Assembly: GCF_902168135.1 (NCBI RefSeq)
Contig: NZ_CABHOL010000054.1
Location: forward strand, 140,932-204,931
Direction of reading: 5' to 3'
DNA from: an uncultured Fluviicola sp.
GTDB taxonomy: Bacteria; Bacteroidota; Bacteroidia; Flavobacteriales_D; Crocinitomicaceae
Length of the DNA: 64,000 bases
Each line of letters starts with the position of its first letter. The first letter of the stretch is position 1. The notes under the pieces were generated by a model. That model saw nothing but the letters and a program-made list of their open reading frames with translations. It made no database searches and was not told where the DNA came from. Positions 26,301-36,800 of this stretch are shown piece after piece. Position numbers and translations under genes: made by a program.

Positions 26301-29123
26301 TTGTCGGTTACTAATGCTCCTAGTTTCCAATCATTGGATAACAATCCTGAGATATTGGTAGAATTGGATAGTCCCACTGACCGGATTACAAATCACTGCA
26401 AAGCTGGCCAGCAATTGTATTTTCGGGTTTTATCCGAATTGAACCCTACAGGTGATGATTTTAAGAAGAAGACCGAATTTGTTTCGGGTTATGGAATTAT
26501 ACAAAATCTTCCCGATCCAACAAATCCTGTTATTGGTGCTGACGGCAGAGCATATGGGCGTATCAAACTGAGAGGTGAGAAGTTGAAAGATTCTGATAAT
26601 GATCCACCAAATTCACCTTACAGCCCTATGATTGCACAAGCCATTTTATTTGGACGTACGCAGCTTTCCAGAACAATCAATAACAATTTTGAGCCTAGTA
26701 GTGAATCCGGTGAAAGCGAACAAGCCGTTATCAGTTTTGTGAATGCTACGATCAATATGCTTACAAGTTTCAAAGAATTAGTTACAGGACCTAATAAAGC
26801 AATTTACGACCAGGGCAAGGGGCGACGAATTGTTATCAATAAATCCTGGGTTCGTCTGGACTGTGCGAGCGGTCACAAATATGGTGGAGGAAGCCGGGTT
26901 GCTAAAATCGAGATCAAAGATAATTGGTCGGATATGGAGGGAGGAACTTCAAGCACTTACGGACAGGTTTATGAGTACGTTTTAGAAGATGGAACATCTT
27001 CCGGAGTAGCATCCTATGAGCCACAGCTTGGAGGTGATGAAAACCCGTGGCATACTGCTTACATGGTGAATAATAAGAGACGTTTGGCGATGGACGATAA
27101 AATGTACATTGATGATCCGATCATGGAGTCTCAATTCCCTTCACCTTCTGTAGGTTATTCAAGAGTCGTGATTAAAGACTTACCACATGAAGGAGTAAAA
27201 CGCACGGCAACCGGTAAAGTGGTGAAAGAGTTTTACACTGCAAAGGATTTCCCGACCATCGTAAAGCGAACAGATGTCGACATGTTGACAGATCATAGTT
27301 TACTTCCTATCGGACCAAAATATCAGTATTTAACTGCAAACCAGGGATTCTCCATTGAGTTGAACAACATGCACGGAAAAACAAAAAAGGAAAGTGTTTA
27401 TGGAGAAGATCAGACCAGCCCTTTATCTACGGTAGAATACTATTACAAGTGTCAGGACCTGAATCTGGACGGAGTTCCCAACAAGCGATTGAAAAATGAA
27501 ATTTCAGTGATCGATGAAAAAGGAGTGAATTCCACAGCAACTATTGGTGTTCGTTATGACCTGGTGGGTGATTTCCGGGAAAGTGAGACCAAATCACGTG
27601 TTCCGAAAATCCACATCAATACAAACAGTTTTATTATTGGGATCATACCGATTTTGGTGCCACCCGTTTATCCGGGATATGACCAGACAACAAACCGCTT
27701 CCGAAGTGCCACCATGAATAAAACGATCAATCGTTTTGCGGTATTGGAAAAAGTAGTTGCCAACCAGGATGGAAGCATCGTAGAAACAAACAACCTGGCA
27801 TTTGATAAAAATACCGGAGAAGTACTGGTTACTCAAACGACCACCAATTTCAACGACAAGGTATATTCCCTGAATTACCCGGCATATTGGAAGTACCCGG
27901 CGTTTGGTCAGGCGTCCAAAAATATCATGTACTCATACAAGGCTCCGACTGTTACCAACAATGGTTTTGCTGCAATTCCTTCCCAGTACAATTATTTTAC
28001 TGAGGGTGATGAAGTGTCAGTCGCAATAGGTTCAGCTACGCCTGTAAAAGGATGGGTAGTAGATGTCAACGCAAGCGGAATTAAAATAATGAAAAAAGAC
28101 GGATCTGTCTTTAGTGGAAACAATGTGACCATTAAGGTTATTCGTTCAGGTTATAAAAACAAACAAACCACTTCAATGGCTAGCATGACGGCACTTTCTA
28201 ATCCGATAGCGGGTATTGCTACCAATCAATTTACGAATGTGTTGAATGCCGGAGCAGTTGAATTCGGACAAGATTGGAGAACGTATTGTGATTGTTTCAA
28301 AGGACCTATTAACCCGAACGCGGTTGGAACGAAAGGAAATTGGAGACCTATCCGTTCGTATACATACCTGACTGGTCGTACGCAGGCAAATTATGATGGT
28401 AATACCAACATTCGCAAGGATGGAGTCTTTACAGCGTATGCTCCATTCTACAAACTTGGCAATGGTGTGTGGGAAAAGAATAACCAAAATTGGACCTTCG
28501 TTTCTGAAGTTACGGAATTTTCTCCAAACGGAATGGCTTTGGAAACAAGAGATGCTTTGGGAAGGTATTCAGCTACCTTGTATAGTTATAACAATACCCT
28601 TACTTCCGCAGTTGCTGCTAATGCGAAGGGGATACAAATTGCAAGCGGTGGTTTTGAAGATTTAAGTTATACAAACTGCATGGATCAGGGATTCTTTTCA
28701 AAGGCAAAAATCGGGAATTCTGCTTTGGGATCTATTCCTTCCGGATCACTTTCTACAACTCAGTCACATACAGGTAAAACAAGTATCAAAGTATTACAGG
28801 GAAATCCTGTGAGGTTTGAGAATGTCCTTTCTACTTGTACGACAACACAGACGTGTAATTTGTCACTTAACTGCTCCGGGGAGTCAAATTGTTCTACCGT
28901 TAATATTAGTGGAGGAACAGCTCCATATACTTTGGATTATGAAGTAGTCGGAACCGCAAGTGCAGATATGACATCCGGTACTCAAATTACTACTTCGATA
29001 AATACAGGTTCATCTGTCAATAGCCTGATCATTATAGTAACAGATTCCAAAGGTTGTAAAGCAGCTAAAAAGTACAAAGTTTCAGATGGTGGAGTTACCA
29101 CAGAAAACATTACCCAATTGTAA
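23388..29123 (+). CDS. SpvB/TcB-like giant secreted protein of the RHS toxin unit
   Basis: The product has 1911 residues with a signal peptide (about 1-34, ending SYAGG). Residues about 48-110 carry the SpvB/TcB start motif: FTPVGVSDMVDPFTGDFTYN and WVGLGWNLNAGAITRALRG. In Tc toxins the SpvB part of TcB pairs with the RHS part of TcC to form a hollow shell. A beta-rich middle follows, with repeated Gly/Asn-rich strands, FAMPVYNHFQ, and the segment SLRKIHLPSGGQIEVTYEAD typical of Bacteroidota RHS partners. Near the C-terminus come GGFEDLSYTNCMDQGF and then one SprB-like unit (ISGGTAPYTLDYEV ... VTDSKGC). No T9SS sorting domain is visible. The next gene, 14 bases on, looks like the missing C-terminal part of the usual single-chain protein. 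Confidence 0.82.
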   Translation: MNRTTQSQGIRNRAWFLLAIFTWSTLQPTFSYAGGPTQPEAAAFTPVGVSDMVDPFTGDFTYNIPLMDIEGYPINIAYNSGVTMDQDASWVGLGWNLNAGAITRALRGLPDDFNGDQVTKKLNTKPNFNINIDAGLGLEIVGFSIPEGGGGGLNLSVGMGFNNYSGYSSNVSIGPSFDFGKFLGGNLTAGFSLSGSSENGASFSPNVSLSYKEKVSEAQDTKRTGTIGTAFNSRAGLQQISFGFSVSKLYYKTKTWTAGGATSTWRERNQFGKEIGDGGSTASTGGAFDFGVAQYLPTPQHSKFGASASFRMNVSGSVFGVDGQGNIGVSLSRSWIPAANQTINQPSYGYLFSQNGLSSSGNQLDFNRDNDQSFSKYSVNLPSAFQTYDLFNVMAQGTGGSFRPIRNDVGYVYDPFSSAYDIGANVGVELGFGNLTDIGVDIDIPITNTTNGPWSDNNSAYSSLRFRSGGAGNIVPSFSFIEASESSVTQDDMMNTQFYGPNPERLVLAGSAMSPRINNSLNQGGSIKTISKNKKSLRDYANNQLYFLSRGEVQANLGVIPFVSGNLFSGAPAHHIGEITQLGQDGRRYVFAMPVYNHFQEDVTFACGAGLYGSGGINYAENQSGVITGISTASESSGDASPGNDRGIDHYYSSTKMPAYAHSYMLSAVLSDDYVDSDGTPGPSKDDLGSYVAFDYETVTSHEWRTPIQAGTAYHNEGMRSDKSDDKASFVHGKKDLKYLNIVRTKNYVAVFQTAPRKDGRSAAGRNGGLNTADGQSTRFLKSITLYTKSEYDAHFSDLTQATPVQKVEFEYDYSLCKNYPGNDLSSSTDPSAPTNEGGKLTLKKIKFSYQNSQKMKYRDYEFDYGSGSTENPDYHLKGSDRWGTYKKPVTGTETDITTPLNNSDYPYTDQNKTTADANAGAWSLRKIHLPSGGQIEVTYEADDYAYVQHKKAAQMFKIAGIYLGPGNTPGLSVTNAPSFQSLDNNPEILVELDSPTDRITNHCKAGQQLYFRVLSELNPTGDDFKKKTEFVSGYGIIQNLPDPTNPVIGADGRAYGRIKLRGEKLKDSDNDPPNSPYSPMIAQAILFGRTQLSRTINNNFEPSSESGESEQAVISFVNATINMLTSFKELVTGPNKAIYDQGKGRRIVINKSWVRLDCASGHKYGGGSRVAKIEIKDNWSDMEGGTSSTYGQVYEYVLEDGTSSGVASYEPQLGGDENPWHTAYMVNNKRRLAMDDKMYIDDPIMESQFPSPSVGYSRVVIKDLPHEGVKRTATGKVVKEFYTAKDFPTIVKRTDVDMLTDHSLLPIGPKYQYLTANQGFSIELNNMHGKTKKESVYGEDQTSPLSTVEYYYKCQDLNLDGVPNKRLKNEISVIDEKGVNSTATIGVRYDLVGDFRESETKSRVPKIHINTNSFIIGIIPILVPPVYPGYDQTTNRFRSATMNKTINRFAVLEKVVANQDGSIVETNNLAFDKNTGEVLVTQTTTNFNDKVYSLNYPAYWKYPAFGQASKNIMYSYKAPTVTNNGFAAIPSQYNYFTEGDEVSVAIGSATPVKGWVVDVNASGIKIMKKDGSVFSGNNVTIKVIRSGYKNKQTTSMASMTALSNPIAGIATNQFTNVLNAGAVEFGQDWRTYCDCFKGPINPNAVGTKGNWRPIRSYTYLTGRTQANYDGNTNIRKDGVFTAYAPFYKLGNGVWEKNNQNWTFVSEVTEFSPNGMALETRDALGRYSATLYSYNNTLTSAVAANAKGIQIASGGFEDLSYTNCMDQGFFSKAKIGNSALGSIPSGSLSTTQSHTGKTSIKVLQGNPVRFENVLSTCTTTQTCNLSLNCSGESNCSTVNISGGTAPYTLDYEVVGTASADMTSGTQITTSINTGSSVNSLIIIVTDSKGCKAAKKYKVSDGGVTTENITQL

Positions 29124-29137
29124 AAACAGTTTCACTT

Positions 29138-30124
29138 ATGAAATATCTTGTTCTCATTTTCATTATCTCTAGTGTCTTTGCCTCTTTCGGGCAGGATACT
29201 TTGCAGAATTTTTCACCCAATCGTGCATGGGTAATGTGTTCTGATCCTTCAACTAAATTGTATAGTTCGTCTAACGGTTTCATTTGTAATAACGGTTATA
29301 CCAAACAGTACTTCCTGTTTAAACCCGAAAACAATTATGCAGCCTCAACGATTAGTTTTCGGGGCTATGCAAATGCAGGTACAGGAACTCCTGTGACAAT
29401 TTCCTATAAGTTGTACGGACCTTTTAATGCGAATGACGACTACGCTTCATTAGTGGAAAACAATGTGGTCGCGCCGGTTTCTGTTGGAGGACCTTCTGCA
29501 GCATTGATTGCTATGACAGCAGCATTAACAGCGAATAAACATTATTTGCTGGAAATTACTTCCCAATCCTGTACAGGTAGAGTCGCTTTTGATCTGAGAG
29601 GTTATTCTCTCGGATGCAGCGTAGGAAAATTGAACGTTGAATGTGAAAATTGTATTCCAAAATTTCAACCTATGAACGGGAAGTATGTAGTAACCGGATG
29701 GGTAAAAGAACAAGGTGGGGAAGCAAAAACTTCTTACGATAAATGTGTTATGAAAGTAATTATCGGTGCAGCTCCGCCGGTAACAATCCCGGTTTCAGGA
29801 CAGATCATTGACGGTTGGCAGCGTATGGAAGAAACGGTTACAGCTAACAGCACAGGTGAGTTTGCTATTGAATTATCTTCTTTGACCAGTAACGAATGCT
29901 ACTTTGACGATATTCGGGTAATTCCATACGAATCTTCCATGGTTAGTTATGTTTATGATCCTGTTACCATGCGTTTGATCGCTGAATTGGACGAACGAAA
30001 TTATGCCAAAATCTACGAATACGATGATGAAGGGAGACTGGTCCGCGTGAAGAAGGAAACTGAACGAGGAGTCATGACCATCCAGGAAAATAAAGAGAAT
30101 ACATCTGTTAAAGACGGGTACTAA
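29138..30124 (+). CDS. Detached C-terminal module of the SpvB-like protein, with YD-type tail
   Basis: This 328-residue protein has its own signal peptide (MKYLVLIFIISSVFASFGQ). The middle is a carbohydrate-binding-like jelly roll (KYVVTGWVKEQGG, IIDGWQRMEETV, ECYFDDIRVIPYE). The end is an RHS-like tail (SYVYDPVTMRLIAELDERNY, YEYDDEGRLVRVKKETERG). In related Bacteroidota proteins, as I recall them, these elements directly follow the GGFED region in one chain. Here they sit in a separate gene 14 bases behind the 1911-residue partner, and one base before the next gene. A gene split is therefore the simplest reading. Both parts have signal peptides, so they could reassemble outside the cytoplasm. 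Confidence 0.75.
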   Translation: MKYLVLIFIISSVFASFGQDTLQNFSPNRAWVMCSDPSTKLYSSSNGFICNNGYTKQYFLFKPENNYAASTISFRGYANAGTGTPVTISYKLYGPFNANDDYASLVENNVVAPVSVGGPSAALIAMTAALTANKHYLLEITSQSCTGRVAFDLRGYSLGCSVGKLNVECENCIPKFQPMNGKYVVTGWVKEQGGEAKTSYDKCVMKVIIGAAPPVTIPVSGQIIDGWQRMEETVTANSTGEFAIELSSLTSNECYFDDIRVIPYESSMVSYVYDPVTMRLIAELDERNYAKIYEYDDEGRLVRVKKETERGVMTIQENKENTSVKDGY

Positions 30125-30125
30125 T

Positions 30126-30860
30126 ATGAAGAGGATCACATTGCTTATTTGTTTATGCACCTCACTTTTTTCAGCTGGCCAGGAGAAAAAGGAATTGGAT
30201 GCGAAATCGTTCAATAACGAAATGGTGCTCTTAGGTAAAAAGATGAATGCCGAAATGATGTCCATTAAGTTCAAGAAGGAAGTTTTTAAGGACATTAACT
30301 CACCGGTGGTTGTAGAATCTGCTAACGGACAGATTATACGCGGAAAAGGATTGGACTATAAAATGGTCAATCCTGGTATGATCAATTTCCAGACGGGGAA
30401 ATTGAACGTATTGGTAGATTCAACGGAGCGTATGGTGATTATCTCTAATGTGGATTCATCTTTGCAGCACATTTCACAGTTGAACCAAATTCCGTTGGAT
30501 GTACTAAAGGATTACAAGTTGTCCAAAACCATTTTTCCAACATACTATATACTTCGTGCGGAGCCGGAAAATAAAACCATTGGAATTTTGGAATTCTATA
30601 TCCATAAAGAATCAACGGAATTGTTCAAGTTTAATATGTTCTATCCCCCTGGTAATTATTTCTCTGAATCGATGGAAGATGAAAGCCTGGAGTCACCTTA
30701 TTTGACAATCATTTTTGAACCTATGAAGAAATTGAAGGAAACAGCTAGCCTGATTTCCCTGGAAAATATACTGGAAAAAAAGGCTGACGGAGAATATTTA
30801 TTATCTCCTAAAATGGCCGGTTTTCAATTAAAAGACACCCGTTACAAATCACCTAAATAA
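30126..30860 (+). CDS. Secreted protein of the RHS toxin unit, unknown function
   Basis: The product has 244 residues with a signal peptide (MKRITLLICLCTSLFSAGQ, no lipobox). The rest is a mixed alpha/beta protein rich in Lys and Glu (SFNNEMVLLGKKMNAEMMSI, GKLNVLVDSTERMVIISNVD, IGILEFYIHKESTELFKFNM). No family is recognised. It is inserted between the SpvB-like module genes and the RHS gene with 1- and 11-base gaps, so it is clearly part of the same transcript. It could be a periplasmic chaperone or an accessory of toxin assembly; this is inference from order only. Confidence 0.7.
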   Translation: MKRITLLICLCTSLFSAGQEKKELDAKSFNNEMVLLGKKMNAEMMSIKFKKEVFKDINSPVVVESANGQIIRGKGLDYKMVNPGMINFQTGKLNVLVDSTERMVIISNVDSSLQHISQLNQIPLDVLKDYKLSKTIFPTYYILRAEPENKTIGILEFYIHKESTELFKFNMFYPPGNYFSESMEDESLESPYLTIIFEPMKKLKETASLISLENILEKKADGEYLLSPKMAGFQLKDTRYKSPK

Positions 30861-30871
30861 ATAATCGAACC

Positions 30872-33800
30872 ATGTTTGTTGTAAGATTCATATCACTTTT
30901 AGTTCTGCTGCTTGTTAGCTTAAATGCAAGTGCAGTTTTTATACCTCATAATACAATGGTATTAACCGGAAGTATGACTTCAGGTTTCACGACAATTACA
31001 CCACCTTCCTGGTCACTTTCACCAACTGTTGACTTGACACGGAAAGGTGTCATTACTTTAGGGGTGGACCACCATTATTTGAATCACGTGAACCAATCGG
31101 TGACCGAAGTTACGATCAGTATTGTGAAATATACCGCTGCTGGAGGATCGGGAGCATCCCCGGAGACAAAGACATTGAAGGTGTCTTATTATCCGATTGA
31201 TTCCTTGACCTATGTGGATGAGAATACCATTACAATTGACAATGTGGAGCGAATGGATATTACCATTACACAGGTTAAGGTGAATGGTGTTGTTCAAAGT
31301 CCAATGGCTATGCCGGCAAACTTGTATTTGCAGGCAGATGTATTTGTTGACCGCATTTATGATTTCACTTCACAGGTTGGATTCAATACTTATAATCTTG
31401 CAGCGGGAGATCCATTAGATATGGATTGTGATCTGGTGAGAGATGAAATGACAGTTTCCTGGGATGTGGTTCCCGGTGCTGAAGAATACCAGTTGGAATG
31501 GACATTCGTCAATACTGTTGATCTCACGACGACTGAAATTAATAACCTGAATATTGATTTTCGGAACAACGCCACAAGGGTTTCTACCAAAGAAACAAGT
31601 TACAAAATATCCCTGCTTTTTGATCAGGGGTATATCGTTTTCCGGGTTAGGGCAGTGGGGAGATCAAGTGTGCCTCCTTATAACTTCTTATTCTCCAAAT
31701 GGTCTATTCTTGACGGCCCTCAAATACTTGGACTTGTTCCTGCAACTAGTAAACAAGCTACGGAACCATTCGATCTCAAAAAGAACTGGCAGTATAGCGC
31801 AACGTATGCAGAGGAAGGGAAAAAGAAAGAGGTAGTCTCCTTTTATGACGGTTCCCTTAGAAACCGGCAAATGGTTACAAAAATCAGTACAGATCATAAC
31901 GCCATTGTGGGGGAAACAATCTACGATCACCAGGGAAGACCTGTTATTCAGGTATTGCCAGTACCGGTTACAGACCCTTCACATTGTGATGTAGAGGATA
32001 CGGAGAATTCATTGAAATTCTATCCGGATTTTAATTTGAATAGTTCAGATCAGCCTTATTCGAAGACTGATTTTGATATTTCAAATGAAGAGAATCCTTG
32101 TAACCCGATGCAAATCGACTCGATGAGTGCGAGTAATGGAGCTTCTAAGTATTATTCAACAAGTAACACCGACAATGCCGGAAGCCAGGCATATGTTCCG
32201 AATGCGCTCGGATTTCCGTTCAGCCAGGTGGAGTATATGCCGGATAATACTGGGCGCATCCGCAGACAAGGAGGTGTAGGGAAAGAATTTCAGTTATCAA
32301 CGGATATCCCAACTCATCCGAGCTTGTATTATTATGCGCATCCTTTCCAGGAACAACTGGACCGTTTATTTGGTTCGGAAGTCGGTGATGCGTCCCATTA
32401 CCAGAAAAACATGGTGGTTGATCCCAATGGACAAGTAAGTGTTTCTTATTTGGATCAGGAAGGAAGAGTTGTGGCAACTTCCCTTGCAGGAGAAGCTCCG
32501 GGAAATCTTCAACAACTCCCTTCTGCAGCTGCTATTGCTCCTTTAACCGTAGATCTTTTCGCAAAGGATGCAAACGGGAATTCAACGTCCAATAAGTTGT
32601 CATTTGATGGAATGTCGAAAGAATTCAACCAAACCATTTCCTTAAGCGGGCGAACAAGTTTGTCCATCAGCTATGACATCGAAATCAGAAGATTTAATAC
32701 TGCCTGCCTGGGAGAGTTTTGTCTGAATTGTGTATATGATTTGTCTATCGAGGTACGGAATTTATGCGGCGATCTGGTGAGTCCTGTAGCAGTGTCTTCA
32801 AAAATGATAGGACGTTTTAAAGAATTACCAAGCGGAGACATTCAATTCCTTACAGATTGCAAAGATACTTCATTTACAACGACATTTAATACTGATACAC
32901 TGGAAGTCGGAACTTACCAGATTACCAAAATCCTGACTGTTAATGAGGAAGCTCTGGAAACCTATCTGCAGATGTATACTGATACCTCTTCACATGGGAT
33001 TAACAGATGTATCAATCAATACGATGATATTTTGGACCAGATTGGTGCAAGTTCGAACATCAATGATTGTTCGGATGATTTCAGCTGTGCGGAATGTGTT
33101 ACCAATTTGGGCAGTTTATTGGAATACATTCAGGCAGGAGGAACAGAAGAGCAGTACAACTTTGAACTGGAATCATGTAATGCACCGTGTAAAGGAGCTT
33201 CCTATTATGAAAACATGCGTGAGATATTGATGGTAGACGTTTTTCCTGACGGACAATATGCACAATACCTGAATAATCAAAATGCGGTAGATCCGGATAT
33301 GTACCCACTTTCGGTGTTGAATGACAATACGGGCGGAAGTACAAACCGTCTTCCAAAGACGGGGGCACATTGGAGAAATCCACGCTACGATGTGGAGGCA
33401 ACTATTCAGAATTTTTATTTTGAAGAAGATGGAGTAACAAAATCGCGGATTTACCTGGAAAATGTGAGCATTACATCGAACCAGATGCTTATTTCAACAC
33501 CATTGCTTCATCCTACTACAAGAACGGTAGGAACTCATGTGTTCCTGGATAATACTACAGGAACGTATTATACCTACCCTCAATACTTAAAATCCGTAAG
33601 TGATTTCGTTACTTACTACAATGCAAACCGTCAGTGGGGAAATTCGTTGGTCTATTACCACCCGGAATATGCTTATTTGAAAAAATACAAGGAGTATTAC
33701 GTAAAAGTAAATTCTTCCGATCCATATACTTCAGAGTCGTTTGACCAGAAAATGATGAGTGTTAATACATGGGCTGATGCAATTACTGCCGGATTCATTA

Positions 33801-36800
33801 ATCCAAATTATGCCTCAGTTAGTGTAAATGGCCGTATCAATAACATCCTTACTATTAATGGAACATATCCATGGGATCCATACTCCAATTATGTGAATCC
33901 TTCCGGAATGAACTCAAAATTATTTAACTACACAACAATTAACGGAGTCAATTATTCCATGATGGAAACAGCTGCCATGATGAACCGGGGTGGAAATAGC
34001 CTGATTGGAACTGTTCCGTCCGCTACCGATTTGGCTTTCGGATTAGATGTTGCAGGGAATACATCTACACAGAATACCCAGTTACGGGATGCAGAATGGA
34101 TTACGTTCCGTGGAATGTACATCGCTGCAAAGCAGGAGCTTCAATATGAAGCCGCAAGAGCCTCTGCATTGAGTGTTTCAAATCCGGGATATAACGGATG
34201 TATAGGTGACGATTCTTTCAATCCTTTCCAGTTTGGATTCCTGACAGTTTTTCCAGGAGCTATTCCTTATTTTGGAGGACAATTTTTCATGAATAACAAC
34301 CAGCCGTGTTTTATTGCTACAGCGGCATATTACAAATACAAACAACCGCGTTTCGGGAACCAATTGGCAAATGTCAATACGGATCCCGCACAAGTTGCGT
34401 ACCAGGCTTATCTGCAAACCGGACAATGTCCTATTGCAACAGCATTCCAGCGTTTGTTATCAGAAGTTGCTTCAGATCACAATTTGGCAACTACCAATTT
34501 TTCAGCATCCAGTACTTTGGCAAACCTGTCAAGCCTGGTTATGACAATTAACAACTTTGAAACGCCAATCTCCATTCCGAATTTAACCTGGGTACAAAAC
34601 ACAGGAACCACTACCAGTACTACGCTGGAAGTAGACCTAATGGAGGGAACTTTTAATTATGGTACTTTCCAACTGGTTAAAGCTTCAGGAAGTGCCAGCT
34701 ACAACTGGTCCGATATTATTTCGTTCAATAACCTGCAGTTTACAGGTTTTTTAGCTCCATTCTACCATTTTACAATAGATGTAAAGGTGATGATTTCAGG
34801 AGAAATGGTCACTCAGCATTTAACCGGAAAAACGAAGTTTAAGATTGGCAACTGTAATTTCCCGGATGTGTGCAAATTGAATGATTTCGGGAAGACACTT
34901 CAGAATATGGTAAAAACACTGGCTCAAATGGGAACTTTGACCAGTACCAGTTATGTAGACCTGACAGCGATCCCATACAGCAATTTCATGACGAATGCAC
35001 TGAAGTATACTGTCAATCCTGCTTATTCACCTGGAACAACGATTAAATGGAAATACGATGCCGCTATTCCAGGGTTTGTATTAACGGATGCAACAAACAC
35101 CATTACTATCAAAATTACCGGAACAGATCCGGGCTCATTTAATTTGTCATCTATTTCAACCATCGCATTTATCGACGAGTTAAAAGCCGGTGCTAATAAT
35201 ACGATGGAACTCGTTTGTCTGAACAGTTCGAGCAATTACCTGGCAACACTTTCTTGTGAATTATTGCGTTCAGACAACAAAGCTATTCCTGTTGGAAAGT
35301 GCGGATTGGACGATGCTATTTTGTGTACCGGATTGGAGTACGATACTTACGAAGACCTGATGGCTGTTTTGAAATTTTCCCTCGAAAATCAAAACAGTCC
35401 GTTTAGCTTGTACAATTCACCACTTTGGACCTCTACATTGAATGATCAATTGGTGCCAAGCCCAACTGCAGTTACCGGTACGGTTACCGGAACCGGTGTG
35501 GGGGCAAAGCTGACCTATGTGATGCCGGATACCTGTAACCTGGTATTGACTTATAACGGAACAAACCCGAATTTCCATTTCAATAACATTGTTTCCGTGA
35601 ATAGCATTAACCTGTTAAACCAGACGGTTTACGGATCTTACAACGATTTTAAATTATATGTGACTTATTCTTACGGAGGATCTTACTTCCAGGACTCTAT
35701 CTTCGGAACCTCCTGCTTTAAGCTGAAAAGATGTACCGGGTGTACCCAGGGCCATGCCGGTGAATCCGGACCTGCGGGGTCTGACCAGGTAGACGGAGAA
35801 ATTGACCTGGGTTCTTTGAATGATGAAGAGTTTACAGAGGCTGATAATAATTCCGAAACCTATTGTTTAGATTTGTATGAAGATTATGTGAGTGCATATA
35901 ATTTATTTGTAGCTCATCAGACAACAAATCCAACCTGTTCTAATTATGCAAGCTTATACCCGATGCTAACTTACCCTCAATTCGTAGATGGAAGATATTG
36001 CTGTGGTAATAATATGCTTTCAGCTTTTAGAACAATATTAGATCTAACAACTACAACTGCTTGTCCAAATAATTATTCTGTTGCTGATTTATGCGGAGAA
36101 TTCAATTTAAGCGGTGGAGGCTGTGTTGATCTGCATACGATTTATACTAGTGTCATAAATTACTTCAATTCTTCTGATTGGGCCACAACAAATAATGCCT
36201 CTTTAACTGCAGTAGCTTCTGGTGTGGTTTCCTGTAAATGTGAAGCTAGCTATTTGAATTACTTATTGGAGTATTTAACTGCTGATCCGCATCAAAATTT
36301 AAGTCATCCTATTAGCATTATTTCTTATTGTGCATTAATGGATGCTGAACCCGAAAATACCTGCAGCTCAAAATACGACCAATATGTTTCATGTACGAAT
36401 TACTTCAATGATAACAATGATTCGGAAGACCTTGCTATTGTTGATTACGACGTATTCATGGAACAAGAATTGTGTTATTGTGTGGATGAATACTGCTCGA
36501 ACCTGAGCCTGACATTGAGCCACCTGGCCAGTGAGTCAAGAGACCTTTTATACTTTTGTCAATCCGTAAGTGAAATTCCATGCGTGGTTGATACTCCGAT
36601 GGTGAGTTACGAAAGCTTTGAGATCGATTTTGAGGATCCGTGTGTAGCTTTTTATGAAAGTAACAACGAAGTGAATGCTCAAAACCATTTCAATGAGCAA
36701 ATCCAGGATTTCTATACCCAATTGGGACAGGAGTATATTGAACACTGTATGCGCTCTACTGAAAACATGTCTTTAAGTTACAGAGAGATTGAGCATCATT

